The position numbers and the translations under genes are program-made. Of a DNA stretch of 64,000 bases, positions 10,141 through 20,102 are shown piece by piece. The first letter of the stretch is position 1; each line of letters opens with the position of its first letter. This DNA comes from Coprinellus micaceus (lineage: Eukaryota; Basidiomycota; Agaricomycetes; Agaricales; Psathyrellaceae): positions 4,774,001 through 4,838,000 of the forward strand of contig OX596336.1 in assembly GCA_951394405.1 (NCBI GenBank), read 5' to 3'. A model generated the notes under the pieces. The model was not told the DNA's origin, searched no databases, and saw only the letters and a program-made list of their open reading frames with translations.

Positions 10141-10995
10141 CTAAATGACCGACTTCTCCGACTTCTTTTCGTCAGTATGGGTAGGGGTGGTCATGGGTAG
10201 CACCGTCTCGTCCTTTGCAGGGCCACGGTATAGTGTCCAACAAGCCGTAGCGACGCTGAACAAACTGGGCAGGACCATGGCCGCCACCTGCGCCACGAAA
10301 AGCCAAACGGCAACCATGTCCGTCTCCGACACGATGTTGTTTCTCTTGACAATGAGCTCCATCCAAAGGATTAAAGGCCACGTCGCAAAGAGCATGAGTG
10401 CCGAGCCCCAGAACACTGCAGTATCCCTCGCCCATCTGAACCACACCTTGTCCTGGTCGACGAGCTTGAGACTGAGGGGAATTGAGATCCCCATGGCGAT
10501 GGAGCCGATGACGGCGCTCGCGACCGTTATCGTATCGAATATCTCCCAGACCAAGAAGAATTTCCTCCACCCCTTCGATAGCACCCTCCACCCGAAGAAG
10601 AAAAACTGGTACACTCCATCGCCCTCCGGGAGGTTGGTCTTCAAGCTGATCCACGAAGTGACAGTGTTCATGATGATGAGGCCGGCAGTACCGAAGCCAA
10701 GGAGGATGCCCATGGGGAGGTTCCCGGCGGGGATGCCACCGAGGTAGGTGACGGAGTAGAGCATGTTGAGATAGACGGGTAGGAGGGAAAGGGCGTGGAG
10801 CTCGCGCTTCTTCGTTGCGGCGAACCAGGTGTACTGCTGCCACCAGTTGTAGGCGAGGAAACCGATGTTGCTGGGGCAGTGGTTGCCGATCCCGGAGAGC
10901 GCTTGTGCAGGCGTCAACATGAGACTGGCGTAAAGTAGCCAGCGGTTGGTGAGGCTGAACCCTGCGACGACGTTGACGACTACTGTGCTGGCCAT
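10141..10995 (-). CDS. Multi-pass membrane protein, paralog 1
   Basis: The protein has 284 residues and no intron. About six hydrophobic segments alternate with short loops. Family landmarks shared by all four copies in this window are NRWLLYASLM and PAQALSG near the start, IGFLAYN..QQY.W, KTNLPEGDGVYQFFFFGWR in the middle, WPLILW.EL.VKRNNIVSETDM, and a short polar tail (ETVLPMTTPTHT). The most conserved stretch is the loop LPEGDGVYQFFFFGWR..SKGWR, which suggests a functional loop rather than a simple membrane anchor. I do not recognise a named family, and there is no transporter, receptor or enzyme signature that I can defend. It is the only copy on the minus strand and the closest to the glycan genes. 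A short open frame starting MPLSTLTAFLAIVAP lies directly upstream and overlaps the start; it may be a leader frame. Confidence 0.7.
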   Translation of the reverse strand: MASTVVVNVVAGFSLTNRWLLYASLMLTPAQALSGIGNHCPSNIGFLAYNWWQQYTWFAATKKRELHALSLLPVYLNMLYSVTYLGGIPAGNLPMGILLGFGTAGLIIMNTVTSWISLKTNLPEGDGVYQFFFFGWRVLSKGWRKFFLVWEIFDTITVASAVIGSIAMGISIPLSLKLVDQDKVWFRWARDTAVFWGSALMLFATWPLILWMELIVKRNNIVSETDMVAVWLFVAQVAAMVLPSLFSVATACWTLYRGPAKDETVLPMTTPTHTDEKKSEKSVI

Positions 10996-13355
10996 TGTTT
11001 TGCTGAGCGCTTGGTGCTGAAAATGGGCGTGTCGAAGGGAAGATCGAGGGCGTCAATGAGGGACGCAAAGGCTGGAGCAACGATCGCGAGGAAAGCTGTT
11101 AACGTGGACAAGGGCATTTGTACTTGGAAGAAGTGGTGTGCGGGCAGTGGCAAGGTGACAGCATTCAGGTACGCATCTATCACTGGATCGGACGATTTAG
11201 TGCCTCCTTCCGATTCGGAGGTCGAGGGAAGTAGAGCGGCTGCAAGGGCACGAGAATCACATCCAGAGCGTTCAGGAGCCCATCGACGGCAGAGAGTAAG
11301 GCCATGGACCCCTGACATAACTCTGTAGTGAGGAGAGCGCAAGTGTTGTACGGCGCGTGAAGCCAGACGGGATGGAAGTGGGCGCTCAATTCGTGTGGGT
11401 CGACATGTCGGATGGTCGAAAAGGCGCCACAAGAGTGCGGAACTGGCAGTTCACCGACGCCGACGTTCAAGAGATCGATCGAGGGTGAGCAACAGGAATG
11501 AAGCGAGTAACGGAAGAGGGTCGTCTAGTAACCTGTGACAGGCGGTGGAAGGGCGAGGAGAGTGAGCGGTGGGGAAAGGGAAGTCTCTTCGCATAGATTT
11601 GCAAGATCATTCCCAAACGAGCGAGGTCAACTTGTAACAGCGGGTCAGAGAAGAGAGTACGGCAACCCCCTGCGGAACGTATCCGAGAAGACGTCCCCCA
11701 GAGTACTTAGAATAAAGCCAGTCGAATGCAGAGGAGGACCAGTCAAAAACCGAGGACAGCTTGAGGATCAAACCTAGGGCGACAGTATTTCCAGCGCATC
11801 CGAATGGTGGATCCCATCACTTGCAGACGGAACTTGCTGAGAGGCCGCTTTTGCGAGGGATATCGTACCCTTATTGAACAGGGGGACTGGGAAAGTTCTC
11901 ATATAAAATCTAGAGGGAGGGCGAAAAGGTAGAGAGGACCCCGGCAGAAAGCAAGGTGAGAGACGCATCGAGCTGAGCTGACAGGGCGTGGAATGCTGTG
12001 ATCGCAGACCGTGGACTGTATCTCGGTTCTACCAATCCCCCTGCAGGATATCCGGGGAGGTCTTGTGAAAGGGTCCGACAGGGGTACGACGATGCCTGAC
12101 ACCTAGATCTAGGTGAGCAAAGTTGGCCCTAGACTCGAATAGGATCCAGAGGCCGGGAACCACTTCTCGAGGCATCGAGCCGATAGACCAATGTGACAGA
12201 GCAGCGTCCCAATTTTGAATTTTGACGGCGACTTGAATCCTAGAAAGGAGAACCAGCCTCGACGCAGAAACGGGTCTACAGGGTACCTTCCCGGGGCAGG
12301 TCCTACGATGGCGAAGAACGATAAAGGCAAGTGCAATAGATGCTCGAGCCCCCTACTTCATTCGAAGCGTAGGCATCTCGCAGCTCTGCCTCCTAGACGG
12401 GAGATGACGGTGGTTTGGGAATAAGCCTGCTCGGCAACCAATTTCGGGGGTTGGCACTCCGACTTCCCACGCGTTGACCATCCCCTCGGCGCTTAAATGG
12501 CGCTCGTGCCCGGTTCGTGCCGCTCAGTGGCACCCTGATGAAAACGAGAACGCTGTGTGGAATACACGGGGGAGCCCCTGGTGGGGGTGAAAGTGCTTCA
12601 TCCACATGTGTCATTAAATGGCTCCGCAAAGTATACATCCGGAATGAAATCTGTGCAAGGCGGCTCATCAATCCAGGAAGCATGCTATGAGGCCAGAGTG
12701 TGCTATCCTTGGATACAGCCAAGTATCCTCATGTCTGCCGCCTGTGTTTATAATAGCGCACTACTGCCAGTTCGCCTCCTAGTCCCCCCGTCGACGAATC
12801 TCAACTGGAGACGCGATTCCATTCACTGTGCAATTGCATCCCCCCCGACACGAGACGTTGTCTCCGGCGGAGAGCCAGTTCAAAATTGTAAACATCACCA
12901 TCCCCTACTTCCTCTGGAGTCTTGACGCGGACTCATTCCGACAAACTAGTGTCGTGCATTGTTGGACACGCCCAATCAGCTTGCGTCCTCGACCCCGGGG
13001 TTAATTAGGCTGCCGAGTAGCACATCCGGTATATTTGCTATGGCACCCTCAGACGGTATTTGACATTCTATCTGTTCTATATGAGGCAGGTATGAGCTCT
13101 TTTCAAGGCTACGCCGTGCATGCCACTCAAAATGCATGCGTCACCCGAGAAATGAAGTCTCAAAACAGCGTAACAGATACACACGGTTTGAGTGAGGATG
13201 CTTCACGCATATCCGCCATGCGAGGAAGGCAATTCCCCAACATGACTATAAGTGGCCGCCTTGTCGACCTTGAGCCTTTTTTTTCCGCAAATAACACTAT
13301 ACCATTCAACCCCCCCCTCCCTTCACTCCCACTGTGACCGGATCTTCGGAATACG
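10996..13355. other. Divergent intergenic region between membrane paralogs 1 and 2
   Basis: About 2.4 kb without a supported gene. A minus-strand frame (10980-11432) with a hydrophobic segment overlaps the start of paralog 1 and could be 5' leader. Near 12487 the sequence GGCGCTTAAATGGCGCT is an imperfect palindrome containing the GCGCTTAA core seen elsewhere. A pyrimidine-rich run precedes the start of paralog 2. Confidence 0.4.
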
Positions 13356-14532
13356 ATGGCCAAAGGAGACCCGATCCAAGTCATGGCTGGATTTAGCCTC
13401 ACAAATCGTTGGCTCCTCTACGCTAGTTTAATGCTCACCCCAGCTCAAGCCCTCTCGGGAGTCGGCAGTCACTCACCCACGAACATCGGCTTCCTCGCCT
13501 ATAATTACTACCAGCAGTACCTTTGGTACACTGCAGCGAAGTCGAAGCAAATCCATGCACTCGCCCTCCTTCCCACCTATCTGGATCTCATCTACGCTGT
13601 CACCTACCTCGGTGGAATCCCGGCGGGAAACGTCCCGATGGGCATCTTACTGGGTTTGGGGACAGCAGGGCTTCTCCTCATGAACACCATCACCGCATGG
13701 ATTGCATTGAAGACGAACCTTCCTGAGGGCGATGGAGTTTACCAATTCTTCTTTTTCGGGTGGAGGACGCTCTCGAAGGGGTGGAGGAAGCTCATGACGA
13801 TGTGGCAGGTTTTCGACACCTTGACCGTCGTCATAGCCGTAATTGGGTCTATCGTCTTGGGGGTCATCATACCCCTCAACGTTGAGGAAGACGATGTCGA
13901 GGACTCTGAGTTCAAGACGTTGCGGGATACGGCGATATTTTGGGGCTCAGTATTGGTCCTGGCGTGTTTACACTGCACGCAAACCAAATTATTTGGGCCA
14001 AAATAAGGGAAGAATAAGTTTGGAAATAACTTGATTATTTTCTTGTTGTTTTGCTGAAAATAATTTGCTGGAAAAAGGCCGCATTCCCTCCCAAATTTGT
14101 CCTATCAGGGCAAATTATTTGGTCCGAAATAACTTTCAGAATAATCAAGTTATTTTGTTGCTTATTCTGGACTTATTTGGGCGCAAATAATTTGCTTTGC
14201 GTGCAGTGTTAGGGTGGCCGCTCATCCTTTGGATAGAGCTGATCGTCAAGAGAAACAATATCGTATCAGAGACGGATATGATTGCCGTTTATCTCTTTGT
14301 CGCACAGGTGGTCGCTATGATCCTTCCCGCGATTGTGAGTTTCATCTGGAAGAGGTGCTCTGGATTCCTGTGTTGGAGATCAAGGGCGATGAAAGGGTCG
14401 GTGTCTGACCCTGTCCTACCAATTACAACCGTCGTCCATACAGAGAAAGGGAGTGAGGCAGACGCGAAGAGGTTGGACCCGGGAGTAGTCTTGGCAGGTA
14501 GTACCATTACGCACACGCGTGACGAGAAATAG
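13356..14532 (+). pseudogene. Multi-pass membrane protein, paralog 2, split by a MITE
   Basis: Codons 1-205 (13356-13970) and a second part (14212-14532) are co-linear with the other membrane paralogs. They are separated by a 238-bp inverted-repeat element plus one copy of its 3-bp target duplication. Removing 13971-14211 (241 bp) restores an uninterrupted frame of 311 residues, joining ...VLVLACL to GWPLILW, exactly where the paralogs read WPLILW. The insertion is not a multiple of three and brings its own stop, so the unspliced gene yields 216 residues lacking the last two hydrophobic segments. I found no canonical GT-AG pair at the borders that keeps frame. Upstream and downstream codons look intact, so the insertion is probably recent. 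The C-terminal tail (VLPITTVVHTEKGSE...) is longer than in paralog 1. Confidence 0.8.
13971..14208. mobile_element. MITE (PIF/Harbinger-like), 238 bp
   Basis: The ends are inverted repeats: the left end begins CACTGCACGCAAACCAAATT and the right end reads its complement for 37 bp with three mismatches. TTA flanks both sides (13968-13970 and 14209-14211), the TWA duplication typical of PIF/Harbinger elements. The interior is AT-rich, contains a second inverted pair (AATAACTTGATTATT) and has no coding capacity. The element interrupts membrane paralog 2. Confidence 0.85.
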
Positions 14533-15159
14533 TAGGCACCGATCTGAATTGTTAATATTGACGGTGTACATATTTATGGCTCGTTACTCTATGAAATCCC
14601 CTGTGTTCCCACTTCAACGTATTCGCCTACCTGTGCCTACTTTATCCTCGAGCTGGAGCCGATTATTCGCTACGGAATCTTTCGACAGCGCTTCTAAACG
14701 TGCTGTGGGCGATTAATTGAACGTTTCCGGCGCACGAGGGGCATGACTCACTATCTCGAGTGTCCCTATTCGGTGTTGCCTCGCACACTAAGCACTTATT
14801 CCTGTCTTAAGAGTTCCTTATCTCCTCACGTCTATTTTCTGCCTACTTGGTGGTAAAAATAACGCTCTTTGAACGATGAAATTTGATAGCTGGATGCACG
14901 AGGCCAATATTCACTCTCCGACGTACGACCTGGGGCAACTCAGGGTGTCTATTTCCGTTGCCTTGTTGATTGCTTCGCTGAAAACACGGGGCTTGCCTCG
15001 CCCAGAACGACATATAGTTGGCATCGTCGAACGGACAACCGTCACGTCTGTGTCTCGAGTCACCGCAGTTCCCGTCCCTTCCCCAAGCTCAGTGCTCATC
15101 ACTCTGCCCGTCGCCGGAAACTGGGGCTCGACTCTTGCTCGACACACTCTCGTACCACG
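14533..15159. other. Intergenic, promoter of membrane paralog 3
   Basis: No supported gene. A plus-strand open frame (14876-15268) runs into paralog 3 in another frame and looks like a shadow. Confidence 0.4.
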
Positions 15160-16044
15160 ATGGATGCCCCGCCCGTGGCGAACGTCATTCAAGGATTCAG
15201 TACCACCAATCGATGGCTGCTATACGCAAGCCTCATGTTTAGCCCTGCCCAGGCTCTCTCGGGAATGAATAGCAATTCTCCCACCGGCGTTGGCTTCCTC
15301 GCGTACAACGTATACCAGCAGTATACCTGGTATATCGCGGCCCGAGACAAGCAACTCCATGCCCTCTCCATCCTCCCGGTCTATCTCAACATGACATACT
15401 CCCTCACCTACCTATTCGGTGTCCCGTCCGGCAACGTCGTGCTCGGCGGACTACAAGGACTTGGAACGGCCGCACTCATCGTCATGAACAATATCACAGC
15501 TTGGACGAGCTGGAAGACGAACATGCCGGAAGGATACGGTGTCTACAAATTCTACTTCTTCGGATGGAGGACGTTATCGAAGGGATGGAGGATGTTCTTT
15601 GTGGGGTGGCAGATTTCGGATACCATCGAGAGCGCAGCCGCTGTGGTCGGCGCACTTGCATTAGGATTCGTCCTGCCATGGAAACCCGTTTCGGTGGAGG
15701 GTTGGGACGATTTCGTGCTCGCCCAAGATACGGCGTTGCTTTGGGGGTCGGTTGCGGTGCTGGTCTTGGTGTGGCCATTGATCCTCTGGACAGAGTTGAT
15801 CATCAAGGAGAACAATATCGTGTCGGAGACTGATATGATCTCGGTCTACCTGTTCATAGCGCAGGTCGTGGTATTGGTGGCACCGAGGATAGGTGAAATC
15901 ATCTGGGAAGGGTTGGTATCGTACTTTGGGTGCTCGAGGTGGTCATTCAAGAAGCAGACATCCGAGGGGCCAGTCCTACCGACTACCACAGGTTCGCATG
16001 TCGAGGACGTGGAGGCGCCGTCCGAAAAAAAGCGAGAGGGTTGA
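15160..16044 (+). CDS. Multi-pass membrane protein, paralog 3
   Basis: The protein has 294 residues, no intron, and the same architecture as paralogs 1, 2 and 4. It is the most diverged copy: TGVGFLAYNVYQQYTW, GVPSGNVVLGG instead of GIPAGNLPMGI, and MPEGYGVYKFYFFGWR instead of LPEGDGVYQFFFFGWR. About six hydrophobic segments are present, and the WPLILWTELI..NNIVSETDM block is kept. The tail is polar and contains VLPTTTGSHVEDVE. Complete frame, normal start and conserved blocks indicate a functional gene. Function unknown. Confidence 0.7.
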   Translation: MDAPPVANVIQGFSTTNRWLLYASLMFSPAQALSGMNSNSPTGVGFLAYNVYQQYTWYIAARDKQLHALSILPVYLNMTYSLTYLFGVPSGNVVLGGLQGLGTAALIVMNNITAWTSWKTNMPEGYGVYKFYFFGWRTLSKGWRMFFVGWQISDTIESAAAVVGALALGFVLPWKPVSVEGWDDFVLAQDTALLWGSVAVLVLVWPLILWTELIIKENNIVSETDMISVYLFIAQVVVLVAPRIGEIIWEGLVSYFGCSRWSFKKQTSEGPVLPTTTGSHVEDVEAPSEKKREG

Positions 16045-18321
16045 AGGGTCGTCACGGCGGCACGAAGGAGTCGGAGAAAGTAGAAGAGGCCCGAGACGAT
16101 AAGGTGTAATCAGAATTCATATAGTCGGGTTGAAATCTTTGAATCCAATATCAACCTAACGTTGCGAGCGGATACAGGTACGTAGGTGGATCGCTCACGA
16201 GAGCACGAAGGTCCTGCTCCCAGCCGAAGGAGCCAACCGCTTCCACGGATCACCAAAGGGGTGTATGCGGAGCGAGCGGCAATTTTACTGAGAATATCGA
16301 CCGAAGCACGAAACCGAGTGAGCATCCGAGCTAGATGTAGAGGATACTGGGATTGCGGCGGGGCACACACCGTCCAGCGAGAGAGTAGGTTTCAGAGGAC
16401 GTTGAATGCAGGATGAGAACTAAAAAGCACAAGATGAAGGTGTCGAAGTAGATCGAGGGTTCTCGACCTCCCCAGGTTTATGAGCCGCACAAAGGTATTC
16501 TCTATCCTGAAGCAAGACATGATGTGTCCCTTGCGTCCTGTATTTCATCGGCTGTCGTTCCTACTGGCCGCAGTCGCTCGAGTGTTGTAAGCCTGCTGGG
16601 GATGGTGGCGGTTGCTCGTCAGGTTGGCTGGCTCGGCAGCTGATTGCACAGCTGGGCGGCAATTTCCGAAGGCTTTCTCACGCCCCTATTCCATCGTTTG
16701 AGCCTTGTTCGCTCTCGGGATATGAGGTGCAGGAAGGCCCAGCGACGGTATATTTAAAGGAGAGCCAGGGACAGAATGATGGCCCCATTGTCCGCGAAAA
16801 TGAAGAGGGTTCAAATCCCCGGGTTGGGGGTGAAGGCACCGAAGACTAAGTTCAGAGGTCGAACGTTAGAGGAAATGAACGCAAAACTAGAGTTCTAGAT
16901 CCGGCGGTATCGGTGCCACACTTTGAGCGTTTAGGCAACACGTTCACGGTCTGAACACGGGGGAGCGCCCATATCCGCCCTGAGTTGATCGGAGTTCGTC
17001 GGCTGCGGGGACGGGCGCTTAAATCCGTGTCCACGCAGACGACGTGCTCCACGATGGTGCATTCCTCTTCCAACGATAGGGAACGATGTCATAGGGAACA
17101 GTAGCAAGGGGAATGGCTCACATTTTCGTTTCCGCATCAATCGCCGAAGTGCTTCCCGCCGCGAGCATTCCCGAAAGCCCGGGCCTGCAATGCTTATGGG
17201 CTTATGGTGTCGCCTGCAATGCATGCCCACAATACCGCTGGAGGTGACGAAGCATCTCGAGGGCACCGCTCAATTCTCCTGCAGAGGTTCACTCGCTTCC
17301 CGCACCGACCCCGTTACACACCAATTGCACGTCGACGACTAGCACTTGCCTAGCTTGAACATCGCGCCATGTAGGGGCGGGTATGTACATGGAGGACATA
17401 TAGAGTGGCCGTCCTTCACCCTTTCCGTTCGACGTCCAGCTTGCCACATTTTGCCCTTCACCCCCCGCCCGGTACTGGACGTGATATTGGCCTTTCCATT
17501 TCAGACTGACGCCACTTGGGCGCTCGGTCGGCCATTCCCGTCCTTTCTGCGATCCATTCCACAGCGCGGAGGACCTAACAAAGCTAGCCCGCCCACGCAC
17601 TGAGCCTCACTGCCGCCGTCCTCCCACAACCCAGCCCATAATTTCCTAATCACGCATCATGCCAGTGGGGCAGCGATCCCTTCGCGCTCTCTCCACATGT
17701 TAGCTGTGGCCAAGGGGCGTGAATCAACCTCCCCCCGTCTGGTCGTGAGAGTTTTATCATGCCTCCGCAATGCCGAGGACTCTGGTTGGCGATTTCCACC
17801 TCTTATGCTACTTGCAGGCCATAAATGTTTTATAATGCCATTTAAATAACACTAGAAACTATCCTACTGCCCTTGGCCGTGTTGCATCTGCCATAGTTTC
17901 AGTAAATTCTCGGTGTTCGACCACAATCTGGGGTCTCGGGCTCACATTTGCAAAAGTGAAGTGAGAGAACCCCAATTTCTTCGGTACGACACTCTGGTAT
18001 TAGTCTAATGTCCTCAGAAGCAATTTTGGGCGCCCTATAAAGGCCCTATATGTTTACAGAGAACAACCAATGAGCGCGAATGGCTGAGAGGTGTATTCGG
18101 CGTCGTCGGCATCGTCAAAGTTCTCATGACCAGACGGGGGAGGTTGATTTACGTCGATGTATTAGTGGTGGTCCCTTGGTTGTGGCTCCAGCGTCGGGGT
18201 CTCGTATCGGGCGACCCTAAATGCCTCCCAATTAAGCGGAATGAGCGTCCGTCTCGGGCCTTTGACAGATCATCTGTCGAATCTGGGTTGGAGTTGTACG
18301 GAACTGTCATACCCCGCCTTG
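16045..18321. other. Intergenic, no supported gene
   Basis: About 2.3 kb with short unsupported frames only. It contains GGGCGCTTAA at 17013-17022 and a sequence near 16806 resembling a tRNA B-box that does not fold (see rejected items). Confidence 0.4.
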
Positions 18322-18535
18322 CAATGATATATTGGTTGGTTCCTGACCTTGTACTATATTTGTCCTGACGGGCGCTTAATCGCGCCTAGACGTGCTCTGC
18401 GGACCCAAAGAAGGCAGTACCCACCTGACGCACGTACATAACCCGTACGGTTGGTGTATTGTGAGCGACACTCCGCCTGGATGGCGGAGTTCGTTCTATA
18501 TATCTCCTGTCACCGCCCGCACACCATGGGCTTCC
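18322..18535 (+). promoter_or_regulatory. Promoter segment of membrane paralog 4, also present as a relic near 25.1 kb
   Basis: This stretch upstream of paralog 4 shares ordered matches with 25082-25294: TATTGGTTGGTTCCTGA against TATTGGTCGGTTCCTGA, GACGGGCGCTTA, CTCTGCGG, GTACATAAC and TCTCCTGTCACCGCCCGCA. It holds GGGCGCTTAA at 18370-18379 and a TATATAT run near 18495. Conservation in a duplicate suggests these are promoter elements, or simply that the copy is recent. Confidence 0.5.
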
Positions 18536-18657
18536 TACCATATATACGGAAGACCTCGTCTCTTTATCTCCTTGGTTCACGTCTCTCTCGCCAGCAACCA
18601 CCGTAAAACACTCTCTATCCTCCGTCTCTCACCGATCCATCACCGCCTCACCAGTCG

Positions 18658-19410
18658 ATGGCCAGCAAGGTCGTCGCCAATGTCGTTCCCGGGTTCAGCC
18701 TAACCAATCGCTGGCTACTGTACACCAGTCTCATGTTCACGCCGGCACAAGCCCTATCTGGTATCGGCAGTCACTGCCCCAGCAACATCGGCTTCCTTGC
18801 GTATAATTACTACCAGCAGTACATCTGGTTCTCTGCTACCAAAGCGAAGGAACTCCACGCCCTATCCCTCCTCCCTGTCTTCCTCAACATGATGTACGCC
18901 ATCACATATACCGGCGGTATCCAGGCCGGGAACATCCCCATGGGCATCCTGCTTGGCCTTGGGACAGTCGGCCTCATCATCATGAACACCATTACCGCCT
19001 GGATCAGCCTGAAGACGAATCTGCCGGAGGGAGATGGAGTATATCAGTTCTTTTTCTTCGGATGGAGAACGCTCTCGAAGAAGTGGAGGATCCTGTTTCT
19101 GCTATGGGAGATATCCGATACGATCGAGTCTGTTATCATGATTGTTGTGGTCATGTATACGGCGCTCACGACTCCGGGAGAATACGACGATGAGGATACC
19201 GAGGAGACGGACTTCAAGGTACTCAGAGCGACGGCCATTTTTTGGGGGTCCGTGTTCATGCTCGTCATCATTTGGCCGTTCATACTCTGGATGGAATTGA
19301 TTGTGAAGAGAAATCACATCGTATCCGAGACCGACATGGTCTCTGTTTACCTCTTTGTGGCCCAAGTGGCCACGATGCTTCTACCCGCTCTTTTCGGTTT
19401 GTGCTTTTAG
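18658..19410 (+). CDS. Multi-pass membrane protein, paralog 4 (short C-terminus)
   Basis: The protein has 250 residues and no intron. It is closest to paralogs 1 and 2 (SLTNRWLLYTSLMFTPAQALSG, NLPEGDGVYQFFFFGWRTLSK). It retains all hydrophobic segments and the block WPFILWMELIVKRNHIVSETDM, but stops right after the last one (ALFGLCF). The polar tail of ~35 residues found in paralogs 1-3 is missing. The stop may be a truncating change, or the tail may be encoded after an unseen intron; GTGGTGTACAATG follows the stop. Its promoter region has a diverged duplicate at 25.1 kb. Confidence 0.7.
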   Translation: MASKVVANVVPGFSLTNRWLLYTSLMFTPAQALSGIGSHCPSNIGFLAYNYYQQYIWFSATKAKELHALSLLPVFLNMMYAITYTGGIQAGNIPMGILLGLGTVGLIIMNTITAWISLKTNLPEGDGVYQFFFFGWRTLSKKWRILFLLWEISDTIESVIMIVVVMYTALTTPGEYDDEDTEETDFKVLRATAIFWGSVFMLVIIWPFILWMELIVKRNHIVSETDMVSVYLFVAQVATMLLPALFGLCF

Positions 19411-20102
19411 GTGGTGTACAATGTACATGGTCTGATTTTCGTTCATTCTTCACGTATTACTTCCCGGGTTTGCGGGTCGCCTCCTCGCATTACTCTGCCC
19501 TATTTGCTCAGTTGGTTCCGGGTTCTGTTCTTACTCCTATTTTTGTGTCGTTAGCGAACCATGTAACACTAGAACGTATCGTGACTCCGATGTACTACCG
19601 TAGATACTGAAAATCGAAGAACTGATGCTGAAAACGCGCGTCAGGGTCCTTCTGGCCCCGTTGCATGGGAGTAGGGGTGAAGGGGAGTAGGGGTGAAGGG
19701 GTGCAGGGGTGACCGCTAACCGCTTACGCGACGAGATAAATGCTCATTTAAACGAGGACCTAGGACTTCAATCAGCAACACCTTTCCGACATGACACTTC
19801 CTTAGCCTTGGGGTCTTTACCAGATCCCAGTGACCGATCCTGACCTAACATGAAGAAGGGCGAGGGTTATCAAAGAATGAGTGATTTATCAATCGATCAC
19901 GATGTACCACATTTCACCCGCACGAATACCCTATTCGGTGGATAGCAGGGACCAAGGTAACGGCTCTCTATGATCGTAAGACAGAAGTACACAGGCTGCT
20001 CGGGGACGGGGGTATACCTAAGTATCGAGAAATGTGAGGCAAAAGCCATATGCCCCTGGCGCGAGGGGGTGGGACGAGAAAAGGGCGTCAAACACAGCTG
20101 GC
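19411..20102. other. Intergenic with a short G-rich tandem repeat
   Basis: No supported gene. The only structure seen is the 16-bp tandem repeat at 19667-19714. Confidence 0.4.
19667..19714. repeat. 16-bp G-rich tandem repeat, three units
   Basis: GGGAGTAGGGGTGAAG occurs twice exactly and is followed by a third, diverged unit GGGTGCAGGGGTGACC. The runs of four G per unit could favour a quadruplex, but this is only a short minisatellite. Confidence 0.75.

Noticed and set aside
10172..11080. 302-codon minus-strand frame overlapping membrane paralog 1
   Set aside because: It is an out-of-frame shadow: Arg/His/Pro-rich, with none of the hydrophobic segments conserved among the four paralogs.
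13968..14211. The MITE acting as an intron of membrane paralog 2
   Set aside because: The candidate GTGTTT donor and TTAG acceptor at its borders leave the frame shifted; no other GT-AG pair tried kept the downstream frame.
16800..16830. GGTTCAAATCC, resembling a tRNA B-box
   Set aside because: The flanking bases do not form a five-pair T stem, and no A-box or acceptor stem is found at the right distance upstream.
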